Of a stretch of DNA of 64,000 nucleotides, positions 54,501 through 62,905 are shown in pieces. Source of the stretch: CAIVVT01 sp963757265 (GTDB taxonomy: Bacteria > Acidobacteriota > Terriglobia > Bryobacterales > Bryobacteraceae); the NCBI GenBank assembly GCA_963757265.1, contig CAVWRA010000006.1, positions 1,798,001 to 1,862,000 on the forward strand. Direction: 5' to 3'. Every line of letters begins with the position of its first letter. The stretch's first letter is position 1. The translations under genes were made by a program, and so were the position numbers. Under the pieces are notes generated by a model. That model did no database searches, had not been told where the DNA came from, and was given only the letters and a program-made list of their open reading frames with translations.

Positions 54501-55051
54501 GGCGCGGCTCCCAGGCCCGTCACCGTCCCCGGCACCAGCGCCTCCAGCCGCCGCGTAAAGCGCTCGCCGTCGAACACTGCCAGGCCGTTTTCCGTGCCCG
54601 CCCAGAGCTTGCCGCCGGCCACCGCCAGGCAGGGTATGTGCTCGTCCGGCAGACCCTCCGCCCGCCCGTAGCGCCGGAATTCGCCGTGCCGGTAACGCAG
54701 CAGTCCGCCCACGCCGGTGCCGATCCACAATCCCTCGTCGTCCGCCGCCAGCGACCTGACATCCTGGTCGGTGAATTGGGGAGTATTCTGGCGGCTGAAA
54801 TGGGTGAAAACCACGCCGTCGAAGCGCCACAAACCGTCGGCCGCCCCGAACCACAGGTACCCATCGGCGGTCTGCGCCAGCGGACCGATCGGGGCGCCCG
54901 ACAGACCCGCGCTCTGGTCCCACACATTGTGTTGATAAGTACTTTGTTTCCAAAAGGCGCTGGGGCTTTGCGCGTAGCCGGCAGCAGCCCATAGGATCAG
55001 GCACAATCCGCCCCTACGCCACAATGCACGCGGGCATGTCGGCTTCGGCAT
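51455..55051 (-). CDS. Hybrid histidine kinase with periplasmic propeller (reg_prop/Y_Y_Y) sensor
   Basis: 1198 residues. Signal peptide, then about 600 residues of two-component propeller repeats (GLPHDHVNAICGAGGGGLWI, RDGLSDNVIRVVLEDSRGNL), a Y_Y_Y domain (RYTAATLADVSKFRFRYKIE), one membrane helix, a coiled coil, HisKA with phospho-acceptor His825 (NMSHEMRTPLNG), HATPase_c (NLLSNATKF, DTGIGI, GGSGLGLTI) and a receiver with Asp1122 (VVLMDVEMPVMDG). Such kinases sense oligosaccharides or similar in the periplasm. There is no output DNA-binding domain, so the phosphate must pass to another protein. The partner regulator is not in the window. Confidence 0.94.
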   Translation of the reverse strand: MPKPTCPRALWRRGGLCLILWAAAGYAQSPSAFWKQSTYQHNVWDQSAGLSGAPIGPLAQTADGYLWFGAADGLWRFDGVVFTHFSRQNTPQFTDQDVRSLAADDEGLWIGTGVGGLLRYRHGEFRRYGRAEGLPDEHIPCLAVAGGKLWAGTENGLAVFDGERFTRRLEALVPGTVTGLGAAPDGTLWIGSGRRVLHLSGEQVATYTLPAEASADLISVARDGSVLVDGNDHLFELRGKAFLPARLPPYDPGRPELLLRDSRDGLWLDADGGGLARLSQGVGESRASGANARLAQVVPPGEQFNVVFEDRQGNIWAGTQAGKLHRFREQPFLMLTRHDSLNSDYIYSVYEDREGVLWVGTPLGLNGIEHGRTSVYSTKDGLPHDHVNAICGAGGGGLWIGTNAGLSRFKDGRFTNYTVRDGLSDNVIRVVLEDSRGNLWIGTQNSGLDVRQEGRWKHYGMGNSLGGNSVREIHEDVHGNVWVGTGRGLTRFDNGRATVYTQRDGLPHDSTPVLFEDERGALWIGTSAGLAEYKDGRFAKFGPESGIDGEVSQVLVDAQGFVWLGGGEGIARIRRSDLEAFAAGRTRHVAVQHFGTADGLAGLACSVSTHPLCLRGRDGRLWFATTAGLATVDPERVPAAAPAPRVGIENLVVAGRERPFREGVELAPGSRDLEIRYTAATLADVSKFRFRYKIEGINADWVDAGTRRSAYYTDLGPGNFRFQVMASDSLGQWNGGGATLAFSIARYWYQSWWFYSGCIMLAGLALRSGYVWRLRTVRRHELELAQLVDKRTRELQAAEARATNAWASAEKANRAKSEFLANMSHEMRTPLNGIFGMVELALECGASPEQREYLGMLKDSAVTLLSVIDDILDLSRIEAGKLELVREPFDLRASLEPTLNLLTLRARQKKIELVCAIEPDVPNFLVGDFGRLRQVLMNLLSNATKFTEAGGITLSIEVEAQRENATVLHFCVQDTGIGIQAGKLDRIFEAFEQGDNSITRRYGGSGLGLTISSRLVEMMGGQIWAESVPEVGSTFHFTAPFELAAAPAPAELLAAACGTREEAVATSTPHPARVLVAEDNAINRHFVLRLLEKRGYEPVGVANGQEALEALARQTFDVVLMDVEMPVMDGLSATRRIRQIELASPLASRLPIVALTARAMKGDPEICAAAGMDSYLAKPIHGADLLHMLAKISQPPSE

Positions 55052-55171
55052 GCGTTCTCGTTCAAGCCTCCGATAGCTCTCATCGACCGCTTCGGGGCCG
55101 GTTTATAGCAGTTCCATCGCCATGGGAACGATTCTGCCTGGACCGAAGCTTTGCAGCAGTCTGATTGATGC

Positions 55172-55182
55172 TATAGGGGATT
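55172..55182 (-). promoter_or_regulatory. Sequence shared upstream of both hybrid kinase genes (copy 1)
   Basis: TATAGGGGATT on the plus strand (AATCCCCTATA towards the gene), 121 bases upstream of the kinase start. The identical 11 bases occur at 62311-62321, 240 bases before the other kinase gene, in the same orientation. A shared regulator site is possible. Confidence 0.4.
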
Positions 55183-55320
55183 CGTCATTGGCGAGCTTGC
55201 AGCAGAGGTTGGTAAAGCAGGGCGGGCGGTTAACGAAGCAGGTTAACAACTGCGTCTTGCAGAAGCGACGACGGCTCCCGGAGGAAAGAACGTAACTCGC
55301 AGGATTAAGGCATGGCGGCT

Positions 55321-55367
55321 GGGTGTATGCTGAATCAGGAGCCGGGAGTCCGAAATGGAAACTCCGG
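55321..55367 (+). promoter_or_regulatory. Promoter/leader hairpin module, copy F
   Basis: GGGTGTATGCTGAATCAGGA then GCCGGGAGTCCGAAATGGAA and ACTCCGG. GGAGT pairs with ACTCC over an 11-base loop. TATGCT at 55326-55331 may be a -10 element. It is 37 bases before the aldo/keto reductase start, same strand. It is the copy closest to the consensus. Confidence 0.7.
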
Positions 55368-55403
55368 TTCAGGTCCGTTCATCGAAGTCGGAGGGAGACA
55401 CAA

Positions 55404-56561
55404 GTGAAAAACGATAGCTCTCGGCGCAACTTCCTGGCTGCCGGCCTGGCTCTGCCGGTCGCCGGTCTGGCATCAACCACATCCAGTCCCACGCCTCCCG
55501 CTCCGGTTGCTCAGCAGGCGGCGCCCACGCCGGGTAAGATCACTTACCGCGTTCTGGGGAAGACTGGCTTGAAGGTCTGCACCGTCGGCTACGGCTGCAT
55601 GATCACCTCCGACCCAGTGGTGATCACCCAGGCCGTTGACATGGGCATCAACTATTTCGATACCTGCCGCAGCTATCAAAGCGGCCAAAACGAGCGCATG
55701 GTGGGAGCGGCGTTGGGAGGGAAGCGGAAGAACGTTTTTATTTCAAGCAAGTGCGATCAGAAGACCGGCGCAGGTATCCTGACGGAGCTTGATACGAGCC
55801 TCAAGGAGCTCCACACCGACTACCTGGATGTGTGGCTGCTCCACGGCCTGGACAACCCGGCGCTGATCTCCGACGATCTGGTTGACGCGCAGCGCAAGGC
55901 CAAGCAGCAGGGCAAGGTGCGGTTCATCGGCATGAGCACGCACAGGCTGCCAGCGATCGTCGATCGCGTCATCGAAACCAAGCTGGAGGTGGTACAGGCA
56001 CAGTACAACTTCGCTTCCGCCGCGGAATGGGGCCCGGCCCTCGAGAAGCTGAACCAGGCAGGCGTTGGCCTGGTGGCCATGAAGGTGATGGCTAGGGCGG
56101 GAGGCCGTGGCAGGGGCGCCGCCGCGCCGCCTCGGCCGGCCAATTTCGCGCCCGCCGCGCTCAAGTGGGCGATCAAGAACCCCGCCATCGCCACTACGGT
56201 CCCGAGCATGACCGACCTTGACCAGCTGGAGCAAAACTTCAGTGTGATGGCGCAGCAGTTCACTGACGCCGACCAGAAGATCCTGACCGCCCGGTTGGAA
56301 AAGATCAGTCCGTACTTCTGCCGCATGTGCGGCCAGTGCGACGGGCAGTGCCCCCAGGGTCTGCCGGTGGGCGACGTAGTGCGCTTCGTCATGTACGCGG
56401 ACGGCTACGGCCAATTCCCTCTGGGCCGGGAGCACTTCCTGCGCATGTCCGCCGAGCACCAGGCCGTGCGATGCAACCAATGCCCGATCTGCGTAGTCCA
56501 GTGCCCACACGGAGTAATGGTGGCGGAGCGGATGATCCGGGCGCAGGACCTGTTCGCGTAA
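55404..56561 (+). CDS. Tat-exported aldo/keto reductase with C-terminal 4Fe-4S ferredoxin domain
   Basis: 385 residues from GTG 55404 with GGAGGGAGA upstream; this start gives a proper Tat signal (SSRRNFLAAGLALPVAGLA). The AKR barrel has MGINYFDTCRSYQSGQNERM (catalytic Asp/Tyr region), FISSKCDQKTG and the usual YLDVWLLHGLDNP. The C-terminus carries two cysteine clusters, CRMCGQCDGQCPQGLP and CNQCPICVVQCPHGV, able to bind 4Fe-4S clusters. The exported, iron-sulfur type suggests a periplasmic reductase or oxidoreductase for sugar aldehydes rather than an NADPH-using cytoplasmic enzyme. Preceded by module copy F. Confidence 0.88.
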   Translation: MKNDSSRRNFLAAGLALPVAGLASTTSSPTPPAPVAQQAAPTPGKITYRVLGKTGLKVCTVGYGCMITSDPVVITQAVDMGINYFDTCRSYQSGQNERMVGAALGGKRKNVFISSKCDQKTGAGILTELDTSLKELHTDYLDVWLLHGLDNPALISDDLVDAQRKAKQQGKVRFIGMSTHRLPAIVDRVIETKLEVVQAQYNFASAAEWGPALEKLNQAGVGLVAMKVMARAGGRGRGAAAPPRPANFAPAALKWAIKNPAIATTVPSMTDLDQLEQNFSVMAQQFTDADQKILTARLEKISPYFCRMCGQCDGQCPQGLPVGDVVRFVMYADGYGQFPLGREHFLRMSAEHQAVRCNQCPICVVQCPHGVMVAERMIRAQDLFA

Positions 56562-56618
56562 TCCCGGGACAGTTCCAGACTCCTTCCAGCCCCTCGGACA
56601 GCTTCTCTTCCTCATTCT

Positions 56619-56759
56619 TCATGGCAGACGAGCGGCGGACCACAGATACCGATTCACGAAGCTCAACTGCAGAAACAGCGCCCATGCGGTCGCGCACACC
56701 AAAATCGAGATCCACGGCGCGCCGGTCCTGGGGTCACCGACGCGTCGTGCCCACCGCAT
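56619..56759 (-). pseudogene. C-terminal-type fragment of an APC-family amino-acid permease
   Basis: A 46-residue minus-strand frame reads GDPRTGAPWISILVCATAWA then LFLQLSFVNRYLW, the look of an amino-acid permease segment (RTG.PW.SI.VC...WAL). There is no good start or rest of the gene. It lies beside an IS630 remnant. Confidence 0.4.
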
Positions 56760-56826
56760 GCCCGCTGCGATGCAGTGATGAGACATTTTGAGGTCAGTTC
56801 AGGCATCAGGAGACTTGTCAAGCCGA

Positions 56827-56989
56827 TGTAGAACGGGCCTGGGGCGGCATCTTCACTTCGGCCCCGGACCTGACCCGGAAACTGCGCCGCTCCATCAATG
56901 CCTGCTCCGCTCACGCGCGACCCATCCAGTAGAGATACTCAGCCCCCACCCACCGCATGGGTGCTAACGATCTCTCCGCGACAGGCCAC
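56827..56989 (+). pseudogene. Right-end remnant of a second IS630 element
   Basis: Fifty-odd residues (GGIFTSAPDLTRKLRRSINA, then CSAHARPIQ and, after a stop, NDLSATGH) align with the end of the intact transposase at 38.0 kb, and the last bases GCGACAGGCCAC are the same right inverted repeat. The rest is gone. It lies between the permease fragment and the truncated ribokinase gene. Confidence 0.85.
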
Positions 56990-57030
56990 CAGTTGAGTTC
57001 AGGGCTCAGGCGGAGTGAAGCCCGACTTCC

Positions 57031-57189
57031 TTAAGCCCGCGCCGCGATGGCCTGGTTCGATCCTTTGCCGCCATTTCCCTCCCAGGCAGAGTCGCCAATC
57101 ACGGTTTCGCCGACTATGGGCAGACGTGGCGCTTTGTAGAAGAGCCCGACATTATAACTGCCGACAACGCTGACAAATCGACTCTCCAT
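57031..57189 (-). pseudogene. Ribokinase (PfkB family) gene cut off after 52 residues
   Basis: A minus-strand frame with AGGAGG upstream starts ATG 57189 and reads VVGSYNVGLFYKAPRLPIVG then ETVIGDSAWEGNGGKGSNQA and IAARA-stop. GGKGSNQA is the PfkB substrate-binding motif. It starts 52 bases after the nucleoside hydrolase stop, so the pair would have formed a nucleoside-hydrolysis/ribose-phosphorylation operon. The break coincides with the IS630 remnant 40 bases away. Confidence 0.8.
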
Positions 57190-57241
57190 AGGTCCGATCT
57201 CCTCCTATCTTACTTCTGAACCCACGGCTCCGCCTGTCGGG

Positions 57242-58204
57242 CTACCTGTTGATGCGCGACACTATGAACTCGTTGAGCTTATCGCCATTCACGTTCTTGA
57301 CAACCTGGATGTTTGAATCCAGGACGCCAAGCTCGATACTCTTCATTACTCCCTTGTCATCGAACTGCACCCGACAAGGAATCAGGTCAAACATCTCCGC
57401 GGCCTTTGAATAATGCGCGGCGTGGACGAAACCTGGTGTCAACCACATCCAGCGCCCTTTTTCGAAATACTCGTAACGGTCCCGATGCTCGCCCGCCTTC
57501 GCATCGTTTCTGAGATACCAATAGAGCAGTTCGTTCAGCAGGAAGTGGGATAGCATGTTCTTCTCCGGAACGAGTTGTTTTGGCGCAGGGAAGTACCACA
57601 TAGACGAGTCTACCGGGACCCACACGATCGGTAATTTCGAACGCATGATGACTACGAAAGCGAAAGGGTCCAGCCCGACGTTGTAATCTTGTGTGGGAGC
57701 TTCCGCCGAGCCGGCTACAACGTAGACGTTTGAGACCTTCCGTTCTAGGAGGCCGGGATTCCGGAGATATGCAACCGCGAGATCGGTCATGCTCCCGACG
57801 GCCATCAGGGCCACTTTTTCATTCGATTCGCTGAGGGTCCTGAGGATCAGCTCGACGCCATCCTGACCGTCCACATAAAGGCCTTTATCCAGCAACGAAC
57901 GCAACTGGAACCCCCCCAAGCCCTTCACTACGGGCACCTGGCGGTTGGCGTATTCCATCAGCTTGGCCATGACCTTCTCACCATCCGTTGGATACAGGTG
58001 GTTGTCGAGGATCACCCCTTTGATGTCAAGCTCGGGCGATTTCAACAGAACGGCGGCATCGAAATGATCGTCGATGTCCGCAATCGTATAGTACAAATCG
58101 GTTGAATAGATGATTGGATACCGGGACTGAGCAGTGGTCGCAGCGCAAAACAATACACTTGCGGCAACAGCAAACAGGACGGGGCCAGATGCTTTGCTAT
58201 TCAT
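57242..58204 (-). CDS. Exported inosine/uridine-preferring nucleoside hydrolase
   Basis: 320 residues from ATG 58204 (AGAGGGAAG upstream; signal peptide VLFAVAASVLFCAATTAQS). The nucleoside-hydrolase calcium site is divergent: STDLYYTIADIDDHFDAAVL, with Asp-Asp and a second Asp instead of the common DTDPGxDD, then KGVILDNHLYPTDGEK and the C-terminal NVGLDPFAFVVIM with its Asp. Together these suggest ribosyl hydrolase activity on exogenous nucleosides, in the periplasm. The next gene downstream was a ribokinase, now truncated. An N-terminal extension seen upstream is not needed. Confidence 0.82.
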   Translation of the reverse strand: MNSKASGPVLFAVAASVLFCAATTAQSRYPIIYSTDLYYTIADIDDHFDAAVLLKSPELDIKGVILDNHLYPTDGEKVMAKLMEYANRQVPVVKGLGGFQLRSLLDKGLYVDGQDGVELILRTLSESNEKVALMAVGSMTDLAVAYLRNPGLLERKVSNVYVVAGSAEAPTQDYNVGLDPFAFVVIMRSKLPIVWVPVDSSMWYFPAPKQLVPEKNMLSHFLLNELLYWYLRNDAKAGEHRDRYEYFEKGRWMWLTPGFVHAAHYSKAAEMFDLIPCRVQFDDKGVMKSIELGVLDSNIQVVKNVNGDKLNEFIVSRINR

Positions 58205-58552
58205 AAACAAATCTTCCCTCTTATTGTGAGGTCTGACCTCAAATTGGCATGTATCTCGGATATCCATCCATACCAGGACTCCCTTTGGGGCTCCCGAGCC
58301 GCCTTTGATTCTATACCCAGGCGTTTCCGTTGGCAGCTTTTCATAGGATCCCTTGGATCCTGAGCAACTCCACCGGCCCAGGAAGGTGCCAGTTCTGCTT
58401 TCTCCGGGTATGGCAAGACCCGGAACTGCCTGCGACCTGTTGGCTTGTCCGCTGCGGCGCCCTATCCGGTCGGCACCACCAGCGCGTCGATCCACCGCAA
58501 CATGCTTCCAAACAATCGACCCGACAGATGGCTCGCCGCCCAAAGCAGCCTG

Positions 58553-61500
58553 CTAGACCTTGGCATTGCCAGGCGGCGCGCAAGGCGACACGTTCTTTGA
58601 CAGATTGACCAGCAGCTCACGCAGTTGTTTGGGATCGAACGGCTTCGCTAGGTAACCGTCCATGCCCGCCTCCAGGCACCGCTCGCGGACGCCCAGCAGA
58701 GCGTGCGCGGTCATTGCGATCACCGGTTGATGCCGTCCCGATGTGCGCTCTGTTTCGCGTATCTGCCGCACCGCTTCGAAGCCGTCCATCTCGGGCATCT
58801 GGACGTCCATCAGCACGACGTCGAACCGGCCGGCTGCCAGGCATTCCAGTGCGCGCAGACCGTTGTTGGCGATGACGACGGAGTGACCTGCTTTTTCGAG
58901 CGTTCTCTGGGCCAGCCGCTGGTTGATCAAGTTGTCCTCGGCAACGAGAATGTGCAGCTCGGCCGCCGCCTGGGCCGCATCGGGGCCGGGCGTGGGCTCC
59001 ACGGCGTCCGGTGCCGTCTCGGCGGTCCGGCAGCGGGTGGTGAAGTGGAATTCACTGCCTTCGCCGGCGGTACTGTTCACCCACATCCGGCCGCCCATGA
59101 TTCCGACCAGCTTCTGTGAGATGGCTAGGCCCAATCCTGTCCCGCCGTACTTGCGGCTGGTTGAGCCGTCTAACTGGTGGAAGGCTTCAAAAATGGAGTT
59201 CACCTTGCCTGGGTGGATGCCGATGCCGGTGTCCTGGATGGCAAAATGCAGCATCAGGCTCCCGGTTGCGCCCTCATGTCGCGTGACACTCACGCTAACC
59301 CGGCCTTTGGGAGTGAACTTGACAGCATTGCTCAGCAGGTTCGAGAGCACCTGCCGGATGCGCTGTCTGTCGGCAACCAGCGCGTCGGGCACATTCGCCT
59401 CAACGTGCCAGCTCACATCGAGGGCCTTCTGCCTGGCCGCGAATTCGAAGATGCGGCAGGTTTCGGAGACCAGGCGGCGCAGCCCGAACGATTCAGGCGC
59501 CAATTCCATGTGCCCGGCCTCGATTTTCGAGAAGTCTAGTACGTCGTTCAGGACCCCCAGCAGCGAGTCGCCCGAACTCCGCACCGACTCCAGGTACTCC
59601 CGCTGCTCGCCATCGCGCGCCATTTCGAGCGCCAATTGAGTCATGCCGATAATCGCGTTCATCGGCGTGCGAATCTCATGGCTCATGGTCGCCAGGAAGC
59701 GGCCCTTGGCCTCGCTGGCCTCGTCGGCACGCCGCTTCTCTTCCAATACTTTGGTGCGTTCCGATTCCAGTTCGGCGGTGCGCTGGCGCACGGCCTGTTC
59801 CAACTGCCGGTTGCGGAGCCGCAGCAGGCGGTGCCTCGACAGCACCAGGCCCCACGCGGCGCCTGCGGCAAGCAGCAGGGCGACAGTCCGAAACCACCAT
59901 GTTTCCCACCACTTCGGCTCGATCTGGAACTCGGCCACAGCCACTTTCGCGGAGACCGGCCCGTCGCGAACTCGCGACCGGATCTCCAACCGATGCCCGC
60001 CCGGGGCGGTCCCGGCAAAGGTGATAATTCGCTCGCTGGTGTCGCTCCAACGATCCCCGTCCAGCCGGTAGGCAAAGCGCACCAGTTGCTCGCGCTTGTA
60101 GTCGAGCGTGGAGAACTCGGCCCGGACCACGCGCGATTTCTGGTCAATCTCGAGCCGCGTGATGGCGGGATCGGCAACGGGCGGTCCCAACCCGCCAGCG
60201 CGGGGCGCCCGGTAGTGCGCCACTCCGCCGCTGGTGCCGATCCAGACGCTGCCGTCCGGATCGGACCAAAAAGCTTCCCCGTCAGTGTCGTTCCAGACCA
60301 GGCCGTCTGCGGTGGAAAACTGCGTCCAGGAGTTGCCGCTCAGGACCGCGACGCCGTCGGCGCCACCGCGCCAGAAATTACCGGATGCGTCGAAACCGTG
60401 GAAGGCGGTCAACGCATTCGACTGTGGATTGGTCGGCACGACCGGATCGGCGTGGATAATATGATCGCCGGAAAACTGCAGCCGTTCGACTCCGGCGTCG
60501 GAGCGGTGGCGCAGCCACAAAGTACCATCCGGCGCCAGGACCGGGACGTAGGGATCGGCGCCCAGCAGGCCTTCTGCTCGCCCATAATGGCGCCACACGC
60601 CGTCGCGCATGCGCCACAGCCCGTCGGGATTGGTGACCCACAGCGCGCCTTCGGAATCCATGGCCATGTACCACGCCCGGCGCTGCAGCGAAGGGGGTTG
60701 ATCGACGCGGAGGAAGCGCTCGGAAACGGCCGGCCGGGAGTTGAGAAAGACTCCACAGGGGCTGGCCAGCCAGATGTGGTCCCGACGGTCGACGAAGATC
60801 GCGCCCAGGGTGCCGCAGTCCAGATCCTGGCGGCTCACCAGGTGCGTTCTCCCACTTGCCGGATTGAGGCGCACCAAACCGCCGGGCCGGCTGACGGCCC
60901 AGATGGAGCCGTCGGAAGTCTCGCCGAGCCAGCGGACATTGTCGCCCCCTAAGCCGTCTTTCTTGGTCCAGACGCGGAGGGGTTGCCGCCCCTGAAGCCG
61001 TGCCAGGCCCTGGGCCGTTCCCACCCACAGGGCCCCGGCACGGTCCCGGCGGATGCTCCAGACGACATTCGACGGCAGGCCCTGGGCCTCAGTCCAGGCT
61101 TCCCACTCGCCCCGACCGAGCCAGCGGGCCAGGCCCGCGCCGATCAGGCCAATCCACAGCGAGCCGGCGCGGTCTTCCAGCGCGGTGCTGGTCATGGCGC
61201 TGGGCAAACCCCGCCGGCGGTCCACCACGGTCCACCCGGCGGCGTCGCGGATGGCCAGCCCTTGGTCGGTGGGAACGATTTCGGATCCATCCCGGGCGAT
61301 GGTGATGGCGCCCCAGAACATACTGGATCCGATGTCCGGTTTCTCCTGGATCACGTGATCCTGGCCCGGCGGCTTGCGATACAGCCGGCTGGCGCTGCGC
61401 GCCCATACCGAGCCGTCCGGCGCGACGCCGATGGCGTCCCAGGAGTCTTCCGGCAGGCCTTGCGCCGGCCCGTACGTCGAAACGCGCCCGCCCTCTTCGA

Positions 61501-62071
61501 GGCACAGGTGGAGTTCGCAACCGAACCACAGTTGCGAGCCGTGGCGCAGAACTCCATGCATCGGCTTGCTTTCCAGAGCGGCCGGCAGGCGATAGCGGCG
61601 CAAGGCGAAGGTACCGCTGCCCGTCGGCAGGGCCTCCTGCAAGCCGGCCGTGGTGGAGACGATGACATGACCTTGGACGTCCTCGGCAATGCGTTGTGCG
61701 CCCTGGATGTGGCCTTCCGCAATGGGTACGGAATGGAACGCATGCCCGTCGAAACGGAAAATCTGCGCGCAGGCGTTGGCCCACAGGGCGCCATCGGTAG
61801 CCACGAAAAGCGTGTGAATCTCGGTACCGCAAGCCAGCCCTTCGGCCGGCCCCTGCAGGCGAAAGCGCGTTCCATCGTAGCGGTATAGGCCGCCTTCGGT
61901 GCCGACCCAGATGTAGCCCTCACGATCCTGGGCTAACGACAGGACCGTCAGATTCTGGAGCCCTTCGGCCGCTCCATAATGGCGGAAGGAGTACTGCTGG
62001 GCCACGCCGGGAGCAGTGAACGCCAGGATGAGCGCACAGTAATCACGGAGGCGATGACACCGGGGCATCAC
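58553..62071 (-). CDS. Second hybrid histidine kinase with periplasmic propeller sensor
   Basis: 1172 residues, start GTG 62071 or ATG 62068. Same plan as the kinase at 51.5-55 kb: signal peptide, propeller repeats (GLPSNVVWSIRRDRAGALWV, KDGLGGDNVRWLGETSDGSI), Y_Y_Y, a membrane helix, coiled coil, HisKA with His798 (TMSHEIRTPMNA), HATPase_c (NLLSNAVKF, DTGIGI, GGTGLGLAI) and a receiver with Asp1089 (VVLMDVQMPEMDG). It is a paralogue, not a close duplicate, since sequence identity outside the motifs is low by eye. Its partner is not in the window. Confidence 0.94.
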   Translation of the reverse strand: MMPRCHRLRDYCALILAFTAPGVAQQYSFRHYGAAEGLQNLTVLSLAQDREGYIWVGTEGGLYRYDGTRFRLQGPAEGLACGTEIHTLFVATDGALWANACAQIFRFDGHAFHSVPIAEGHIQGAQRIAEDVQGHVIVSTTAGLQEALPTGSGTFALRRYRLPAALESKPMHGVLRHGSQLWFGCELHLCLEEGGRVSTYGPAQGLPEDSWDAIGVAPDGSVWARSASRLYRKPPGQDHVIQEKPDIGSSMFWGAITIARDGSEIVPTDQGLAIRDAAGWTVVDRRRGLPSAMTSTALEDRAGSLWIGLIGAGLARWLGRGEWEAWTEAQGLPSNVVWSIRRDRAGALWVGTAQGLARLQGRQPLRVWTKKDGLGGDNVRWLGETSDGSIWAVSRPGGLVRLNPASGRTHLVSRQDLDCGTLGAIFVDRRDHIWLASPCGVFLNSRPAVSERFLRVDQPPSLQRRAWYMAMDSEGALWVTNPDGLWRMRDGVWRHYGRAEGLLGADPYVPVLAPDGTLWLRHRSDAGVERLQFSGDHIIHADPVVPTNPQSNALTAFHGFDASGNFWRGGADGVAVLSGNSWTQFSTADGLVWNDTDGEAFWSDPDGSVWIGTSGGVAHYRAPRAGGLGPPVADPAITRLEIDQKSRVVRAEFSTLDYKREQLVRFAYRLDGDRWSDTSERIITFAGTAPGGHRLEIRSRVRDGPVSAKVAVAEFQIEPKWWETWWFRTVALLLAAGAAWGLVLSRHRLLRLRNRQLEQAVRQRTAELESERTKVLEEKRRADEASEAKGRFLATMSHEIRTPMNAIIGMTQLALEMARDGEQREYLESVRSSGDSLLGVLNDVLDFSKIEAGHMELAPESFGLRRLVSETCRIFEFAARQKALDVSWHVEANVPDALVADRQRIRQVLSNLLSNAVKFTPKGRVSVSVTRHEGATGSLMLHFAIQDTGIGIHPGKVNSIFEAFHQLDGSTSRKYGGTGLGLAISQKLVGIMGGRMWVNSTAGEGSEFHFTTRCRTAETAPDAVEPTPGPDAAQAAAELHILVAEDNLINQRLAQRTLEKAGHSVVIANNGLRALECLAAGRFDVVLMDVQMPEMDGFEAVRQIRETERTSGRHQPVIAMTAHALLGVRERCLEAGMDGYLAKPFDPKQLRELLVNLSKNVSPCAPPGNAKV

Positions 62072-62268
62072 GAGAACCTACAAGGCTCATATCGGCGGCG
62101 CATCCAGAGTCTCCAAGAAACCCAATCGTTGATTCAACAGACCTGCCACTGAGGCGCCGCCCACGCGGCGATCCGTGTTCCGCACTGCCTCCTGCCCTTA
62201 TTCCGTTGCAATTACACAAAACGGCCTGTGCCGGTACTCGGAAACGTTGTTGATGGTCGGTAAACGGC

Positions 62269-62280
62269 GTTTCCGGAAAC
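62269..62280. promoter_or_regulatory. Perfect palindrome upstream of the second kinase gene
   Basis: GTTTCCGGAAAC, 12 bp with no centre gap, about 200 bases before the kinase start. A half-site CGGAAACG occurs 30 bases away. A repressor or response-regulator site is plausible. Confidence 0.45.
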
Positions 62281-62310
62281 CGACCCACTGTCCGGAGTTC
62301 TGGCAGCCGT

Positions 62311-62321
62311 TATAGGGGATT
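62311..62321 (-). promoter_or_regulatory. Sequence shared upstream of both hybrid kinase genes (copy 2)
   Basis: TATAGGGGATT, identical to 55172-55182 and in the same orientation towards its kinase gene. Confidence 0.4.
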
Positions 62322-62350
62322 TCAGAAATCCTGTCTGGCAAACAAGCTAC

Positions 62351-62707
62351 TCAGGATTTTGGAACCCTCACGCCCTTCGACTTGGCGCCTTTCACGCGCC
62401 TGATGCCGGCAGCGAGTTCCGGCGCCAGCAGGCCATTGTCGGCAACCTCGACGGCCAACTTCCGCACGGCGGTGATGCGGACGTTGACGGAGATTGGGCC
62501 TTGCCCTCGAGCCTCGAGTGCCATCCGCCAGGCGTTCACGGTGGCCTTCGTGAAGCCGGGCCGGGGCCCCTGGCCGGACCACGCGATGAACTCGTCCAAC
62601 CCGAGATTGTAGACCCGGCGCGTGATTGGCGATGACACGCTATCCAGGACCAGGGCCTTCAGCCGGTGCCAGTTTGCAGCCTGGTTTGCCAGCGTTAACG
62701 CATTCAT
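62351..62707 (-). pseudogene. N-terminal half of a tyrosine-type integrase
   Basis: 118 residues from ATG 62707 (AGGGGGA upstream). It matches the SAM-like N-terminal arm-binding domain of phage integrases (SPITRRVYNLGLDEFIAWSG, FTKATVNAWRMALEARGQGP, ITAVRKLAVEVADNGLLAPE). The catalytic RHRY domain is missing; the frame stops after GVRVPKS. Truncated, so inactive. It marks an old integration site at the end of the window. Confidence 0.75.
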
Positions 62708-62806
62708 ATCATTCCCCCTTGAAGCGATCGTTATTGAGCAATATTGGTAGCATGTCAACCTTACCTCGGAGTGCAAGGCGCATCAAGTAATAGGGCGCGT
62801 TCGTTG

Positions 62807-62905
62807 GGCATTGCGTGATTGAAGGCGCACGGCGGCAGTCTGCCGCTGGAACCGACTGACCTGAACCGGCGCGGCTCGACCTTCCGCATGGACCTGCCGC
62901 TCTAA
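62807..62905 (+). pseudogene. C-terminal remnant of a histidine kinase
   Basis: The plus strand reads GIA-stop-LKAHGGSLPLEPTD then LNRRGSTFRMDLPL-stop, the tail of a HATPase_c domain (usual form: VEAHGG...GRGSTF...LPL). An internal stop and loss of everything before it show it is dead. Confidence 0.6.

Noticed and set aside
52577..54994. 805-residue frame antisense to the hybrid kinase
   Set aside because: Mirror of propeller repeats with no motif of its own.
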